A stretch of 64,000 nt of DNA from Tabrizicola fusiformis (GCF_013328815.1 NZ_JABUHN010000002.1:186001-250000); one strand, 5' to 3'; positions 50,885 to 60,216 are shown, counted from the stretch's first letter. Made by a program: numbers and translations. The notes: generated by a model from the sequence alone, not told the origin.

Positions 50885-52228
50885 ATGAAGAAGAGAGTAG
50901 CGGTGATCGGTGCCGGTCCGTCAGGACTGGCGCAGCTTCGCGCATTCCAGTCGGCCAAGGCCAAGGGGGCCGAAATCCCCGAAGTTGTGTGCTTTGAAAA
51001 GCAGTCCAACTGGGGGGGCTTGTGGAATTACACCTGGCGCACCGGCCTTGATGAACATGGCGAGCCGGTCCACTGCTCGATGTATCGCTATCTCTGGTCG
51101 AATGGTCCGAAGGAAGGTCTTGAATTCGCGGACTATTCCTTTGAAGAACATTTCGGCAAGCAGATCGCCAGCTATCCGCCGCGCGCCGTGTTGTTCGACT
51201 ATATCGAAGGCCGCGTGAACAAGGCGGGCGTGCGCGACTGGATCCGGTTCAGCAGCACGATCCGCATGGTCCGCTATAATGCGGACAAGGGCAATTTCAC
51301 CGTCACCGTGCATGACCTCAAGAATGACCGGATGTATGACGAGGATTTCGACAATGTGATCGTCGCTTCTGGCCATTTCTCGGTGCCGAACGTGCCGGAA
51401 TATCCGGGGTTCGACAAGTTCAACGGCCGCGTCCTGCACGCCCATGACTTCCGCGATGCGCGCGAGTTTGCAGGCAAGGATCTCTTGCTGCTCGGCTCGT
51501 CCTATTCGGCTGAGGATATCGGCAGCCAGTGCTGGAAATACGGCGCCAATTCGATCACCGTCGCCTATCGCAACGCGCCGATGGGCTTCAACTGGCCCGA
51601 CAACTGGAAGGAAGTGCCCGCGCTCGACCACATGGACGAGGATACCGCCTACTTCAAGGACGGCACCTCGAAGAAGGTCGATGCGGTGATCCTCTGCACC
51701 GGCTACAAGCACCATTTCCCCTTCCTGCCCGACGATCTGCGGCTGAAAACCGCGAACCGGCTGGCGACGGCGGACCTCTACAAGGGCGTGGCCTGGGTGC
51801 ATAACCCCAAGCTCTTCTATGTGGGGATGCAGGACCAGTGGTTCACCTTCAACATGTTCGACGCGCAAGCTTGGTGGGTGCGCGACGCGATCATGGGGCG
51901 GATTGCGATTCCCGCCGACAAGGCCGCGCTGATCAAGGATGTCGAAGACCGCGTTGCGGGCGAGGATGCCGGGCAGGACGCGCATGACGCCATCCATTAT
52001 CAGGGTGACTATGTGAAGGAACTGATCGCGGAAACCGATTACCCGTCCTTCGACGTGGACGGCGCCTGCGAAGCGTTCTTCGAGTGGAAGGACCACAAGA
52101 AGGAAGACATCATGGGCTTCCGCAACCACGCCTACAAATCTGTCATCACCGGCACCATGGCGCCGATCCACCACACGCCTTGGAAAGACGCGCTGGAGGA
52201 TTCGATGGAAAGCTATCTGCGCAACTGA
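50885..52228 (+). CDS. tmm: Trimethylamine monooxygenase
   Basis: A 447-residue flavin-containing monooxygenase that oxidises trimethylamine to trimethylamine N-oxide with NADPH and O2. FAD motif: VIGAGPSG at residues 7-14. FMO signature FxGxxxHxxxF: [16 protein letters not shown] motif: [20 protein letters not shown]. The length and the stretch [20 protein letters not shown] are those of bacterial Tmm rather than of Baeyer-Villiger enzymes. ATG 50885 has GGAGG 5 bp upstream. The gene is alone between its promoter and a strong terminator, with an APC permease gene after it. Confidence 0.96.
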   Translation: MKKRVAVIGAGPSGLAQLRAFQSAKAKGAEIPEVVCFEKQSNWGGLWNYTWRTGLDEHGEPVHCSMYRYLWSNGPKEGLEFADYSFEEHFGKQIASYPPRAVLFDYIEGRVNKAGVRDWIRFSSTIRMVRYNADKGNFTVTVHDLKNDRMYDEDFDNVIVASGHFSVPNVPEYPGFDKFNGRVLHAHDFRDAREFAGKDLLLLGSSYSAEDIGSQCWKYGANSITVAYRNAPMGFNWPDNWKEVPALDHMDEDTAYFKDGTSKKVDAVILCTGYKHHFPFLPDDLRLKTANRLATADLYKGVAWVHNPKLFYVGMQDQWFTFNMFDAQAWWVRDAIMGRIAIPADKAALIKDVEDRVAGEDAGQDAHDAIHYQGDYVKELIAETDYPSFDVDGACEAFFEWKDHKKEDIMGFRNHAYKSVITGTMAPIHHTPWKDALEDSMESYLRN

Positions 52229-52247
52229 CCGCGCCGCGCTGCAAACC

Positions 52248-52277
52248 AAGGCCCCGACCCCGTGTCGGGGCCTTTTT
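52248..52277 (+). terminator. Intrinsic terminator after tmm
   Basis: AAGGCCCCGAC (52248-52258) pairs with GTCGGGGCCTT (52264-52274), ending in a run of five T. Confidence 0.93.
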
Positions 52278-52554
52278 GCGTCCGGTTTTTGGGCAAGCCG
52301 GGGTTGGACCTGATTCTCAGGAAACAAACTTTCGGGAAAATGAAAATTTTCTCGCCATGGCGGCGGTCCCGTGCTTTTCTTTGGCCATCGGGACGGCGCC
52401 TTGCGCGGTCCGGTGCCGCCGGGGAAACGCGGGAACAAGGAGACCACGGAAGACCGCCGGGCGTGCTGCCCCAAGGCGGATCGTTCGGAAATTAAGGCGC
52501 GGAAGGACGGGGCCAACCCCGAACCCTCCGCCGGGTTCAACAGGAGAGAGGGAT
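52278..52554 (+). promoter_or_regulatory. Leader region of the second APC permease gene
   Basis: No gene is supported in this stretch. It contains an AT-rich patch with the perfect palindrome GAAAATTTTC (52342-52351), the likely promoter/operator zone about 200 bp before the permease start. The ribosome site AGGAGAGAGG lies just before 52555. The long leader could hold further control elements, but I see no clear alternative hairpins. Confidence 0.35.
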
Positions 52555-54318
52555 ATGACGAATAAATCAGGCTCGGGCGAAATGGTCCGGGCATTGGATT
52601 GGAGAGGCGCCTTCTGGGTCGCGGCGGGTGTGCCGCCCTTGGTGCTGTTCTCGATCGGCGGGATTGCGGGGACGACGGGCAAGCTGGCCTTCCTCGTCTG
52701 GATACTGTCGATGATCATGGGCTTTCTGCAAAGCTTCACCTATGCCGAAATGGCGGGCATGTTCGGCAACAAGTCGGGCGGCACCTCGGTTTACGGCGCC
52801 ACGGCCTGGCTGCGCTATTCCAAGCTGATCGCGCCCTTGTCGGTCTGGTGCAACTGGTTCGCCTGGTCGCCGGTGCTGTCCTTGGGCTGCGCCATCGCGG
52901 CGGGCTATATCCTGAACGCGCTGTTCCCGATCCCGCTGGCCGAAAGCCAGCAGGTGGTGGATTGGGTGGCAGCGAACCTTGCCAGCTATACGGCGGAAAC
53001 CCCGGCGGTTGTCGAATATCTGGCCGCCAATGCCGGAAGCACCGCTGCCGATGCCATCACCGCTGTTGCCACCGCCGATGGCGTGAATGCCCTGACGCCG
53101 TGGTTCCGCGGCTACGAGGCGTTCAACATCGCCATCCCGGGGCTTGGCACGCTGCATTTCAACTCGACCTTCATCATCGGCGTGGCGCTGATGCTGATCA
53201 TTCTGGCGATCCAGCACCGCGGCGTGGCGCAGACCGCCAGCGCGCAGAAATGGCTGGCGATCATCGTTCTGGTGCCGCTGCTGCTCGTCGGTCTCGTGCC
53301 GATCCTGACCGGCGCCATCAACACGATGAACGTCACCAACCTGCTGCCGCCCACCGCCGCCTATTCCGGCGTGGACGGAGAGTGGAACATCGGCGGCTGG
53401 ACCCTGTTCCTGGGCGGTATGTATATCGCCGCATGGTCCACCTACGGCTTTGAAACCGCCGTCTGCTATACGCGAGAGCTGAAAGACCCCAAGACCGACA
53501 CCTTCCGCGCGATCTTCTATTCGGGCCTGCTTTGCGCGGTGTTCTTCTTCCTGATCCCCTTCGCCTTTCAGGGCGTTCTCGGGCAGGAGGGGATGCTGGC
53601 GGCTGGTATCGTCGATGGCACAGGCGTCGGCGAGGCGCTTGGCAACATGATCGGCGGCGGGCCGGTAATCACCCAGATCTTCGTGATCCTGATGATCATG
53701 GCGCTGTTTCTGGCGATCATGACGGCGATGGCCGGTTCGTCGCGCACGCTCTATCAGGGCTCGCGCGATGGCTGGCTGCCCAAGTATCTGGGCGAAGTGA
53801 ACAGCCACGGCGCCCCGCACAAGGCGATGTGGACCGACGTGGCCTTCAACGTCATCCTGCTCGCGCTGGCCTCGGATGTGGCTGGCTATTTCTATGTGCT
53901 GGCGATCTCGAACGTCGGCTACATCATGTTCAACTTCCTGAACCTGAATGCCGGCTGGATCCACCGCATCGATTCGGCGCATATGGAGCGCCCGTGGAAG
54001 GCGCCGACATGGCTGATCGGCATCAACACCGTTCTGGCCTTTGTGAACGCGCTGTTCCTGGGCGCGGGGGCCAAGGTCTGGGGTTACGAGAATGCGCTGT
54101 GGTCGGGTCTGGTCTTTGCCGCCTTCATCTTCCCGGTGTTCTGGTATCGCCATTACATCGTCGATGGCGGCAAGTTCCCGAAAGAAGCCTATGACGATCT
54201 GGGCCTGAAAGAAGGCGATCTGGGCGAACGCAAGGCCGGGATGCTGCCCTATCTGGCGCTGGTCGCCGGGGCGGCGGTGGTGCTTTGGGCCAACTGGTTC
54301 TTCGTGCTGCCGGCCTGA
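52555..54318 (+). CDS. APC superfamily permease (amine/amino acid transporter) next to tmm
   Basis: A 587-residue secondary transporter with about 12 membrane segments. The N-terminal FWVAAGVPPLVLFSIGGIAG and FTYAEMAGMFGNKSGGTSVY match helix 1 and the loop of APC amino acid transporters; TYGFETAVCYTRELKDPKTD is the helix 6 region. A long extracytoplasmic loop of about 70 residues (QVVDWVAANLASYTAE onward) sits between helices. It stands between tmm and the dmm operon and has its own terminator, so uptake of a methylated amine is the likely role. The exact substrate is not deducible. Confidence 0.9.
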   Translation: MTNKSGSGEMVRALDWRGAFWVAAGVPPLVLFSIGGIAGTTGKLAFLVWILSMIMGFLQSFTYAEMAGMFGNKSGGTSVYGATAWLRYSKLIAPLSVWCNWFAWSPVLSLGCAIAAGYILNALFPIPLAESQQVVDWVAANLASYTAETPAVVEYLAANAGSTAADAITAVATADGVNALTPWFRGYEAFNIAIPGLGTLHFNSTFIIGVALMLIILAIQHRGVAQTASAQKWLAIIVLVPLLLVGLVPILTGAINTMNVTNLLPPTAAYSGVDGEWNIGGWTLFLGGMYIAAWSTYGFETAVCYTRELKDPKTDTFRAIFYSGLLCAVFFFLIPFAFQGVLGQEGMLAAGIVDGTGVGEALGNMIGGGPVITQIFVILMIMALFLAIMTAMAGSSRTLYQGSRDGWLPKYLGEVNSHGAPHKAMWTDVAFNVILLALASDVAGYFYVLAISNVGYIMFNFLNLNAGWIHRIDSAHMERPWKAPTWLIGINTVLAFVNALFLGAGAKVWGYENALWSGLVFAAFIFPVFWYRHYIVDGGKFPKEAYDDLGLKEGDLGERKAGMLPYLALVAGAAVVLWANWFFVLPA

Positions 54319-54347
54319 GTGCCTGTTTTCTGACGCTTAGGGAAAGG

Positions 54348-54371
54348 GGGCCGCGCAAGCGGCCCTTTTTT
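54348..54371 (+). terminator. Intrinsic terminator after the APC permease gene
   Basis: GGGCCGC (54348-54354) and GCGGCCC (54359-54365) flank a GCAA tetraloop, followed by six T. Confidence 0.93.
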
Positions 54372-54372
54372 C

Positions 54373-54406
54373 ATGCAATGTTTTCTGCGAAGAAAAATAC
54401 TTGCAT
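54373..54406 (+). promoter_or_regulatory. Nested palindrome upstream of dmmD
   Basis: TTTTCT (54381-54386) and AGAAAA (54391-54396) flank GCGA. Outside them ATGCAA (54373-54378) and TTGCAT (54401-54406) form a second, slightly off-centre dyad. It lies about 70 bp before the dmmD start in AT-rich sequence and is a good operator candidate for the dimethylamine genes. Confidence 0.5.
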
Positions 54407-54476
54407 TTCATTATTGATTTTCGTCGCAGACCCTAACAGACTTGGCGAAAATCAGACCAATTCAGGGAGACCGCAG

Positions 54477-55616
54477 ATGACCAATTCCTGGCGTTTTTCG
54501 ACGCTGATCGACCGCCACCGCGCGCTTGGCTCGAATCTGGAAGACTGGAGCGGGATGGGCACCGCCTGGTCCTATTCCAAGGGCGACCCGGATGCCGAAT
54601 ACATGGCGATCCGCACCAAGGCCGGGCTGATGGATGTCTCGGGTCTGAAGAAGGTCCATATCACCGGCCATGCCGCGAGCCATGTGATCGAGCGGGCAAC
54701 AACCCGCAATGTCGAAAAGCTGATGCCGGGCCGCGCGGTCTATGCCTGTATGCTGAATGACGCGGGCAAGTTCGTCGATGACTGCGTGATCTACCGGATG
54801 GGGCCGAACAGCTTCATGGTGGTGCATGGCTCGGGTGCCGGGCATGAACAACTGACCATGGCGGCGACCGGCCGCGATGTGTCGATCCGCTTTGACGACA
54901 ACCTGCATGATCTGTCGCTGCAAGGGCCGCTGGCGGTGGATTATCTGGAAAAGCACATTCCGGGCGTCCGCCAGCTTGGCTATTTCAGCCACATGCCGAC
55001 CAGCCTCTTCGGCAAGCCGATCACCCTGTCGCGCACCGGCTACACCGGCGAGCGCGGCTATGAGATTTTCTGCCGCGGGCAGGATGCCGTGATGATCTGG
55101 GACCGGATTCTGGAGGAAGGCGCTTCCATGGGGATCATCCCCTGCCGCTTCACCACGCTGGATATGCTGCGCACCGAAAGCTATCTGCTGTTCTTCCCCT
55201 TCGACAATTCGGAAATGTATCCGTTCGAGAATGAGGGCCCTGGCGATACTTTGTGGGAGCTTGGCCTCGATTTCACCGTCTCGCCCGGCAAGGTGGGCTT
55301 CCGTGGCGCGGAAGAGCATTACCGGCTGAAGGGCAAGGAACGCTTCAAGATCTGGGGGCTGAAGCTGGAAGGCAAGAATGTGCCCGGCAACGGCGCGCCG
55401 GTGTTCCGGGGCGATACGCAGGTCGGTGTGGTGACGCAGGCGATGTATTCGCCGCTGAACGACTGGACCGTGGCCATCGCCCGCCTGCCGGTCGATTGCG
55501 CCAACAACGGCACCGATCTGGTGGTGAAATGCGGCACCCATGGCCCGATCAAGGCCAAGACCCATTCGCTGCCCTTCTATGACATCGAGAAGAAGCGCCG
55601 CACGGCCAAGGACTGA
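54477..55616 (+). CDS. dmmD: Dimethylamine demethylation protein D (GcvT-like aminomethyltransferase)
   Basis: A 379-residue GcvT/YgfZ-fold folate-binding protein. Family blocks are GLMDVSGLKKVHITGHAA, CMLNDAGKFVDDCVIYRMGP, LSRTGYTGERGYEIFCRGQD and RFTTLDMLRTESYLLFFPFD. It is placed first in the dmmDABC operon, as described for Ruegeria pomeroyi, where the operon is needed for growth on dimethylamine. It probably captures the formaldehyde released by DmmABC on tetrahydrofolate. ATG 54477 is preceded by AGGGAGACC; the upstream open frame runs into the terminator. Confidence 0.9.
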   Translation: MTNSWRFSTLIDRHRALGSNLEDWSGMGTAWSYSKGDPDAEYMAIRTKAGLMDVSGLKKVHITGHAASHVIERATTRNVEKLMPGRAVYACMLNDAGKFVDDCVIYRMGPNSFMVVHGSGAGHEQLTMAATGRDVSIRFDDNLHDLSLQGPLAVDYLEKHIPGVRQLGYFSHMPTSLFGKPITLSRTGYTGERGYEIFCRGQDAVMIWDRILEEGASMGIIPCRFTTLDMLRTESYLLFFPFDNSEMYPFENEGPGDTLWELGLDFTVSPGKVGFRGAEEHYRLKGKERFKIWGLKLEGKNVPGNGAPVFRGDTQVGVVTQAMYSPLNDWTVAIARLPVDCANNGTDLVVKCGTHGPIKAKTHSLPFYDIEKKRRTAKD

Positions 55617-55678
55617 TCCTGCCTGAACCCGGTCGGGGGCCTGTCGGCGCGGACAGGGGCCCCCGGCCGGGTGCAAAT

Positions 55679-55706
55679 CCACAAACGGACGGCCACAAAC
55701 GGACGG
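55679..55706 (+). repeat. Perfect tandem 14-bp repeat before dmmA
   Basis: CCACAAACGGACGG occurs twice without a gap, at 55679-55692 and 55693-55706, ending 5 bp before the dmmA start codon. Each copy ends in a purine-rich stretch, so the repeat also forms the ribosome-binding region. Confidence 0.9.
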
Positions 55707-55711
55707 AATGC

Positions 55712-56329
55712 ATGACACAGACCCCCCTTTCCACAACAATCAAAAGTCGCCCGGTCTATGCGACGCTCGCGCCGCGCCCGGGCCGTCTGCATCTGATCGT
55801 GGCCGATGGCGAAGGCGCCGAAGCCGTGGTTGACCTGATTGCCCGCGCGCCCGACCGCGCCGCGATGCTGGCTGCGGCGCATATCCTTTACACACCCGGC
55901 CCGAACGGCACCGACCAATGGGACAGCCTGCAAGCCTTGGGGGCCGCGCAGGTGTTCCGCGCGCCGACCATCCCCACGCTGTTGCCGCGTCTGGCCAAGG
56001 TTCTGGCCGATGCCCACATGGGCACCCAGTTCTATCTTGCCGGAACCGAGGGGCTCATTGGGCAGGCCGAGCGCGACATCATGGCGACCGGCGTGCCCTT
56101 CGTGGCGATCCAGAAGGAGCATCGCGGATCAACGGTGCGGCGCGTGCAATGTGTGCATTGCAAGGGCATCACCGAAAACGTCGCCACCGATCCGTTCCGG
56201 TGCAGCCATTGCGGCCTGAACCTCTTTGTGCGCGACCATTACTCGCGCCGGCTGGCGGCGTTTCAGGGGGTGAACATTGATGCGGAAGACCCGGGTCAGG
56301 TGCCCGAAGCGGTAGTGAGGTTCCAATGA
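55712..56329 (+). CDS. dmmA: Dimethylamine monooxygenase subunit A
   Basis: A 205-residue protein. The N-terminal three quarters form an alpha/beta domain rich in Ala (RLHLIVADGEGAEAVVDLIA). The C-terminal part is a zinc ribbon with two knuckles, CVHC (in RRVQCVHCKGI) and CSHC (in PFRCSHCGLNL). This is the DmmA-like family found only with dmmB and dmmC. It may handle electron transfer or complex assembly; its precise role is not settled. It overlaps dmmB by 4 bp. Confidence 0.85.
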   Translation: MTQTPLSTTIKSRPVYATLAPRPGRLHLIVADGEGAEAVVDLIARAPDRAAMLAAAHILYTPGPNGTDQWDSLQALGAAQVFRAPTIPTLLPRLAKVLADAHMGTQFYLAGTEGLIGQAERDIMATGVPFVAIQKEHRGSTVRRVQCVHCKGITENVATDPFRCSHCGLNLFVRDHYSRRLAAFQGVNIDAEDPGQVPEAVVRFQ

Positions 56330-57288
56330 GCGGCGGCGCAAAACTCCACGTCCGCGTGGCCGAGGTGGTGCAGGTCAATGACCTGATCAAACGTTTCCGC
56401 TTTGTGGCGCGTGATGGCGGCGCGCTTCCCGCCTTTTCCGGCGGCGCCCATACCGTGGTGGAAATGGACGATCACGGCACAAGGCGGCTGAACCCCTATT
56501 CGCTGATGTCCGACCCCGAGGATGGCTCGGGCTATGAAATCTCGGTGCGGCGGGATGATGCCGGGCGAGGTGGCTCGCTTTACATGCACAGTCACGTCGT
56601 GCCGGGAATGGAGATGGTGATCTCGCATCCCGTGAACCTGTTCGCGCTGGATAACCGGGCGAAGAAGCATCTGATGATCGCGGGCGGCATCGGCATCACG
56701 CCGTTTCTGGCGCAGATCGCGCAGCTTTCGCATTTCGGCGGCAAGTTCGAGCTGCATTACGCCGCGCGCAATCCGGCGCTGGGGGCCTATATGGACCGTC
56801 TGACGGCGGCGCATCCCGACCGGGTGCATTGCTATTTTGACGATCTTGGCCAGTCGATCGACCTTGGCCGCATCCTGTCGATGCAGCCCTTGGGCACGCA
56901 TCTCTATGTCTGCGGCCCCAAGGGGATGATTGCCTGGGTTCTGAAAACCGCCGAAGCCATGGGCTGGCCCGCCCGCGCGCTGCATCACGAGGAATTCCTT
57001 GCCCCCGGCACCGGATTGCCGTTCGCCGTGGAGCTTGCCGCCTCGGGCAAGACGATCACCGTCGGCCAGACCCAATCCCTGCTTGAGGCGATGGAGGCGG
57101 CGGGCGTCGATGCCCCCTACCTCTGCCGTGGCGGGGCCTGCGGGCAATGCGAAACCCATGTGATTCGCTGTGAAGGCACCATCCTGCACCGCGACCACTG
57201 GCTGTCGCCCGAAGAGATGGCGGCAGGGCAGAAGATCATGCCCTGCGTTTCCCGTTTTGAGGGCAAGACCCTCGTCATCGACCGATAG
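56326..57288 (+). CDS. dmmB: Dimethylamine monooxygenase subunit B (phthalate dioxygenase reductase-like)
   Basis: A 320-residue reductase. Residues about 5-105 are the flavin domain with RRLNPYSLMSDPED. The middle is the NAD(P) domain (IAGGIGITPFLAQIAQLSH, LYVCGPKGMIAWV). The C-terminus is a plant-type 2Fe-2S ferredoxin with CRGGACGQCETHVI and a final Cys in KIMPCVSRFEG. It passes electrons from NAD(P)H to the oxygenase subunit DmmC. It starts in the dmmA stop codon and ends 10 bp before dmmC. Confidence 0.93.
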   Translation: MSGGAKLHVRVAEVVQVNDLIKRFRFVARDGGALPAFSGGAHTVVEMDDHGTRRLNPYSLMSDPEDGSGYEISVRRDDAGRGGSLYMHSHVVPGMEMVISHPVNLFALDNRAKKHLMIAGGIGITPFLAQIAQLSHFGGKFELHYAARNPALGAYMDRLTAAHPDRVHCYFDDLGQSIDLGRILSMQPLGTHLYVCGPKGMIAWVLKTAEAMGWPARALHHEEFLAPGTGLPFAVELAASGKTITVGQTQSLLEAMEAAGVDAPYLCRGGACGQCETHVIRCEGTILHRDHWLSPEEMAAGQKIMPCVSRFEGKTLVIDR

Positions 57289-57298
57289 GAGCCGCCCC

Positions 57299-58369
57299 AT
57301 GAGCCTTGATTTCAAACCCGGCGCGTTCAACGACTTCTTCCGCGACGAGACCTTCCGCGACGATTTCACCTATCGCAACTCGCCGCAGAACATCCGCCGC
57401 TTTCCCTTCCCGTTCGACCGCGACGACTACATGTATTCGGTCAATATGGAGCCGCATGTGCCGGGGCGAAAAGGCTCGGTCTTTGAGCATGAGTTCGATG
57501 TGGACGAGCATTATGTCTCGGAAATGATCGACCGCGCCAAGGTGCTGGCCGACGATCCGCTGCGCTGTCAGTCGCTGCCGCATATGACGCTGGCGGGCTG
57601 GGACTTGCTGGAACTGATCATGGTGTCCAAGGCGCGCGACTATCCGCAATGGTTCAGCCTGACCCGCGACGGCAACCGCTGGCATTGGATCAACCGGCCC
57701 TTGGGCATCGACCATACCTTTACCTTCCTTGACGAAAGCACGCTGCCCTACGGGCCGTTTGAATACATCACCCGCCAGACGCAGGGCGATTTCAGCCTTC
57801 AGGACGAACGCGACAACGATCTGTGGATGGATGCCGGCATGATCACCAGCCAAGCGGACTGGTCGCTGGATTTCGACATCGGGATGAGCTTCATGGAATG
57901 GCACGCGCCGGTGCCGCTGGCGCATGACATGGGCGTGTTCGACCGGGCGCTGAAATTCCTGCTGAAATTGCAGCACGGCGCCCCGGTGCGCCGCTTCAAC
58001 TGGACGATGACGGTCAATCCCCTGCTCGACACCGCGCCGGAAACCTATCCGAAATGGGGGCCGTCAAAGACCACGCTGACGCAGGAGAACCTTGGCAACA
58101 AGCAGCATCTGCGGGTCGAATTGCAGACGCTGTATCGTCTGCCCCGCTCGAATGCGATTGCCTTCGACATCCGCTGCTATCTTGGCAAGTTCGAAGAGCT
58201 GGTGACGGTGCCGAAATGGGGCCGCCGCCTGCACCGCGTGGTGCGCGACCTGCACCCGGACCTTGCGACCTACAAGGGCTTTATCCGCAACCGGCCGGCG
58301 ATGGTGGAATGGCTGTCGAAATATGATGACGGTGCCCCCACCTCGCCCGGCTGGTGGCCCGAGGACTGA
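57299..58369 (+). CDS. dmmC: Dimethylamine monooxygenase subunit C (heme-dependent oxidative N-demethylase, DUF3445)
   Basis: A 356-residue protein of the DUF3445/HODM family, whose characterised Pseudomonas member binds heme and oxidatively demethylates dimethylamine. Recognisable sequence: FPFPFDRDDYMYSVNMEPHV, LLELIMVSKARDYPQWFSLT, RFNWTMTVNPLLDTAPETYP and RVELQTLYRLPRSNAIAFDI. It is the catalytic subunit with DmmB as electron donor. ATG 57299 gives MSLDFKPGAFNDFF. The stop overlaps the regulator gene by one base (TGATG). Confidence 0.9.
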   Translation: MSLDFKPGAFNDFFRDETFRDDFTYRNSPQNIRRFPFPFDRDDYMYSVNMEPHVPGRKGSVFEHEFDVDEHYVSEMIDRAKVLADDPLRCQSLPHMTLAGWDLLELIMVSKARDYPQWFSLTRDGNRWHWINRPLGIDHTFTFLDESTLPYGPFEYITRQTQGDFSLQDERDNDLWMDAGMITSQADWSLDFDIGMSFMEWHAPVPLAHDMGVFDRALKFLLKLQHGAPVRRFNWTMTVNPLLDTAPETYPKWGPSKTTLTQENLGNKQHLRVELQTLYRLPRSNAIAFDIRCYLGKFEELVTVPKWGRRLHRVVRDLHPDLATYKGFIRNRPAMVEWLSKYDDGAPTSPGWWPED

Positions 58370-59364
58370 TGATGGCGACGCTTGCCCCGCTGCGTCTTGG
58401 CTTCCTGATGTTCCCGGGTTTCCCGATGGCCTGCCTGACTTCGGCGATCGAGCCTTTGCGGGCGGCCAATGAAATCTCGGGCCGGCGCCAGTTTGAATGG
58501 CGGCTGGTGGCGGAAAGTCATGCCCCGGTGCGCTCTTCGGCCGAGGTGCGGTTCGAGCCGGATGTGACCCTGGCCGAATGCGAGGGGCTGGACCATCTTT
58601 ACATCCTGTCGCCGCCCACCGGCGCCTTTGCCGATCCGCGCCACGGTCAGGCAAGGCTGCGCTGGCTGGAGCGGACGGGCGTGGTGCTGGGCGCCTTTTC
58701 CGGGGGCATCTTCCCCTTGGCCCGGGCCGGTCTGATGGAGGGCAAGGGCTGTTCGGTGCATTGGTGCTATGAGGCGGCCTTCAAGGCCGAATTTCCCAAG
58801 GTCGAGGCGTCAGAGGCGGTGATCCTGCGCGACGGGCGGCGGATTACGGCTTCGGGCGCGGGGGCGGTGTTCGACCTGATGCTGCGCCTGATCGAAGAAC
58901 GGCTGGGCCGCCAATGCATGACCGAGGTGGCCTGCTGGTTCCAGCATCCCTTCGTGCGCGATGAGGATGCCAGCCAGAAAGTGCCCGTCGCCCGCACCGC
59001 CAGCACGGCAGACCGCCTGCCGCCCGCGATCCGCGAGGCGATCCGGCTGTTTGAAACCCATGTCGAAGACCCGCTGCGCATTCCCGATGTCGCGGCAGCG
59101 GTGGACATGTCGGGCCGCCATTTCGAGCGGCTGTTCAAGCGCGAAACCGGGCAAAGCCCGCTGCGCTATTACCGCCACCTGCGGCTGGCCAAGGCGCGGC
59201 AGCGGGTGCTCTATTCCAACGACAGTCTGTCGCAGATCGCGGTGTCGGTGGGCTATCCCACCTCCGGCCCGATGGCGCGGCATTATGCCGAGCTTTACGG
59301 CGTCAGCCCCAAGGATGAGCGGCGGCTGATGTCAGGGCTGGGGGCGGCGCAGGCGGCGGAATAG
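58369..59364 (+). CDS. GlxA family transcriptional regulator (DJ-1/PfpI-like + AraC HTH)
   Basis: A 331-residue regulator. The N-terminal half is a DJ-1/amidase-like sensor (RLGFLMFPGFPMACLTSAIE, GAFSGGIFPLARAGL). The C-terminal half is an AraC domain (IPDVAAAVDMSGRHFERLFK, QIAVSVGYPTSGPMARHYAE). GbdR and related regulators of glycine betaine and methylated-amine catabolism share this build. Translational coupling to dmmC makes control of the dmm and/or tdm genes likely (inference). The start ATG 58369 lies in the dmmC stop region; a second ATG follows directly. Confidence 0.92.
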   Translation: MMATLAPLRLGFLMFPGFPMACLTSAIEPLRAANEISGRRQFEWRLVAESHAPVRSSAEVRFEPDVTLAECEGLDHLYILSPPTGAFADPRHGQARLRWLERTGVVLGAFSGGIFPLARAGLMEGKGCSVHWCYEAAFKAEFPKVEASEAVILRDGRRITASGAGAVFDLMLRLIEERLGRQCMTEVACWFQHPFVRDEDASQKVPVARTASTADRLPPAIREAIRLFETHVEDPLRIPDVAAAVDMSGRHFERLFKRETGQSPLRYYRHLRLAKARQRVLYSNDSLSQIAVSVGYPTSGPMARHYAELYGVSPKDERRLMSGLGAAQAAE

Positions 59365-60216
59365 CTATCCCTGCACCGACAGCACGGCGATTCCGGCGAA
59401 AACCGTGGCGATGCCTGCCCATTGCACCGGGCGCACCGCTTCGGCCAGAAGACGCCATGCCAGAAGGATGGTCAGCACCCCGAAGAGGGCCGAGGCGACG
59501 GCGGCATATTCGGGGTGCGGCAGGCTGCCCGAGGCCAGAACCAGCCCCAGCGCCAGGGCGTCCAGCACCCCCATCGCGGCCAGCGTGCCGCGCTGGCTGC
59601 GCGGCGGCAGCAGGGGCGCGCGCAGCGCCAGCGCCAGAACCGCGATCAGCCCCAGCGTGACAAGCCGCGCGGTCAGGGTGGCGGGCAGGTCGCCCATCAG
59701 CCGCGCCGCCTCTTGCCCCAGCGCAAAGGTGCTGGCAAAGCCCACAGCCCCCAGACCGGCCCAGAGCAGCGCGGGCAGAACCGGGCCGCTGCCGGCGGTT
59801 TCCTCGCGTCCCGTCACGGCGACCACGGCGATGCCCAGAACAATGGCCGCCACCGCCGCCCATTCCAGCGGTGCAATCGCCCGGCCCTGCAGACCGGCGA
59901 TTCCCAGCGACAGCATCGGATAGGCGCCCAGAATCGGCGCCACCAGCCGCACCGGCGCCACGCTCAACGCCCGATACAGCCCGCCCATGCCCAAAGCATA
60001 GGCAAAACCCGCCAGCGCCGACACGCCCAGCCCGGCAAGGCTGACCGCCCCCCAATCCGCCCAGATCAGCGCGGGGGCCAGCAAGGCCACGCTCCCGGCG
60101 GCCAGAACCGTCAGCATCATCGGCAAAAGGGCCGCCCCCTGCGCCAGTTTGCGCACCAGAAGGTCATGCAGCGCCCAGGCAAAGGCCGCCGCGATCCCAA
60201 GGCTTAGTGCCAGCAT
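59365..60216 (-). CDS. EamA/DMT family transporter
   Basis: A 283-residue membrane protein with ten predicted helices in two EamA repeats (LAWALHDLLVRKLA region and LFGVLTILLAWRLLAEAVRP). DMT members mostly export amino acids or metabolites; the substrate is unknown. Its stop codon abuts the stop of the GlxA-type gene with no base between (TAG/CTA at 59362-59367). The upstream side is divergent from tdm with 105 bp between. Confidence 0.9.
   Translation of the reverse strand: MLALSLGIAAAFAWALHDLLVRKLAQGAALLPMMLTVLAAGSVALLAPALIWADWGAVSLAGLGVSALAGFAYALGMGGLYRALSVAPVRLVAPILGAYPMLSLGIAGLQGRAIAPLEWAAVAAIVLGIAVVAVTGREETAGSGPVLPALLWAGLGAVGFASTFALGQEAARLMGDLPATLTARLVTLGLIAVLALALRAPLLPPRSQRGTLAAMGVLDALALGLVLASGSLPHPEYAAVASALFGVLTILLAWRLLAEAVRPVQWAGIATVFAGIAVLSVQG

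Noticed and set aside
54372-54476. A glycine riboswitch before the GcvT-like gene
   Set aside because: The leader is only about 100 bases, AT-rich, and has no pair of aptamer-like conserved cores; the gene belongs to the dmm group, not to glycine cleavage.
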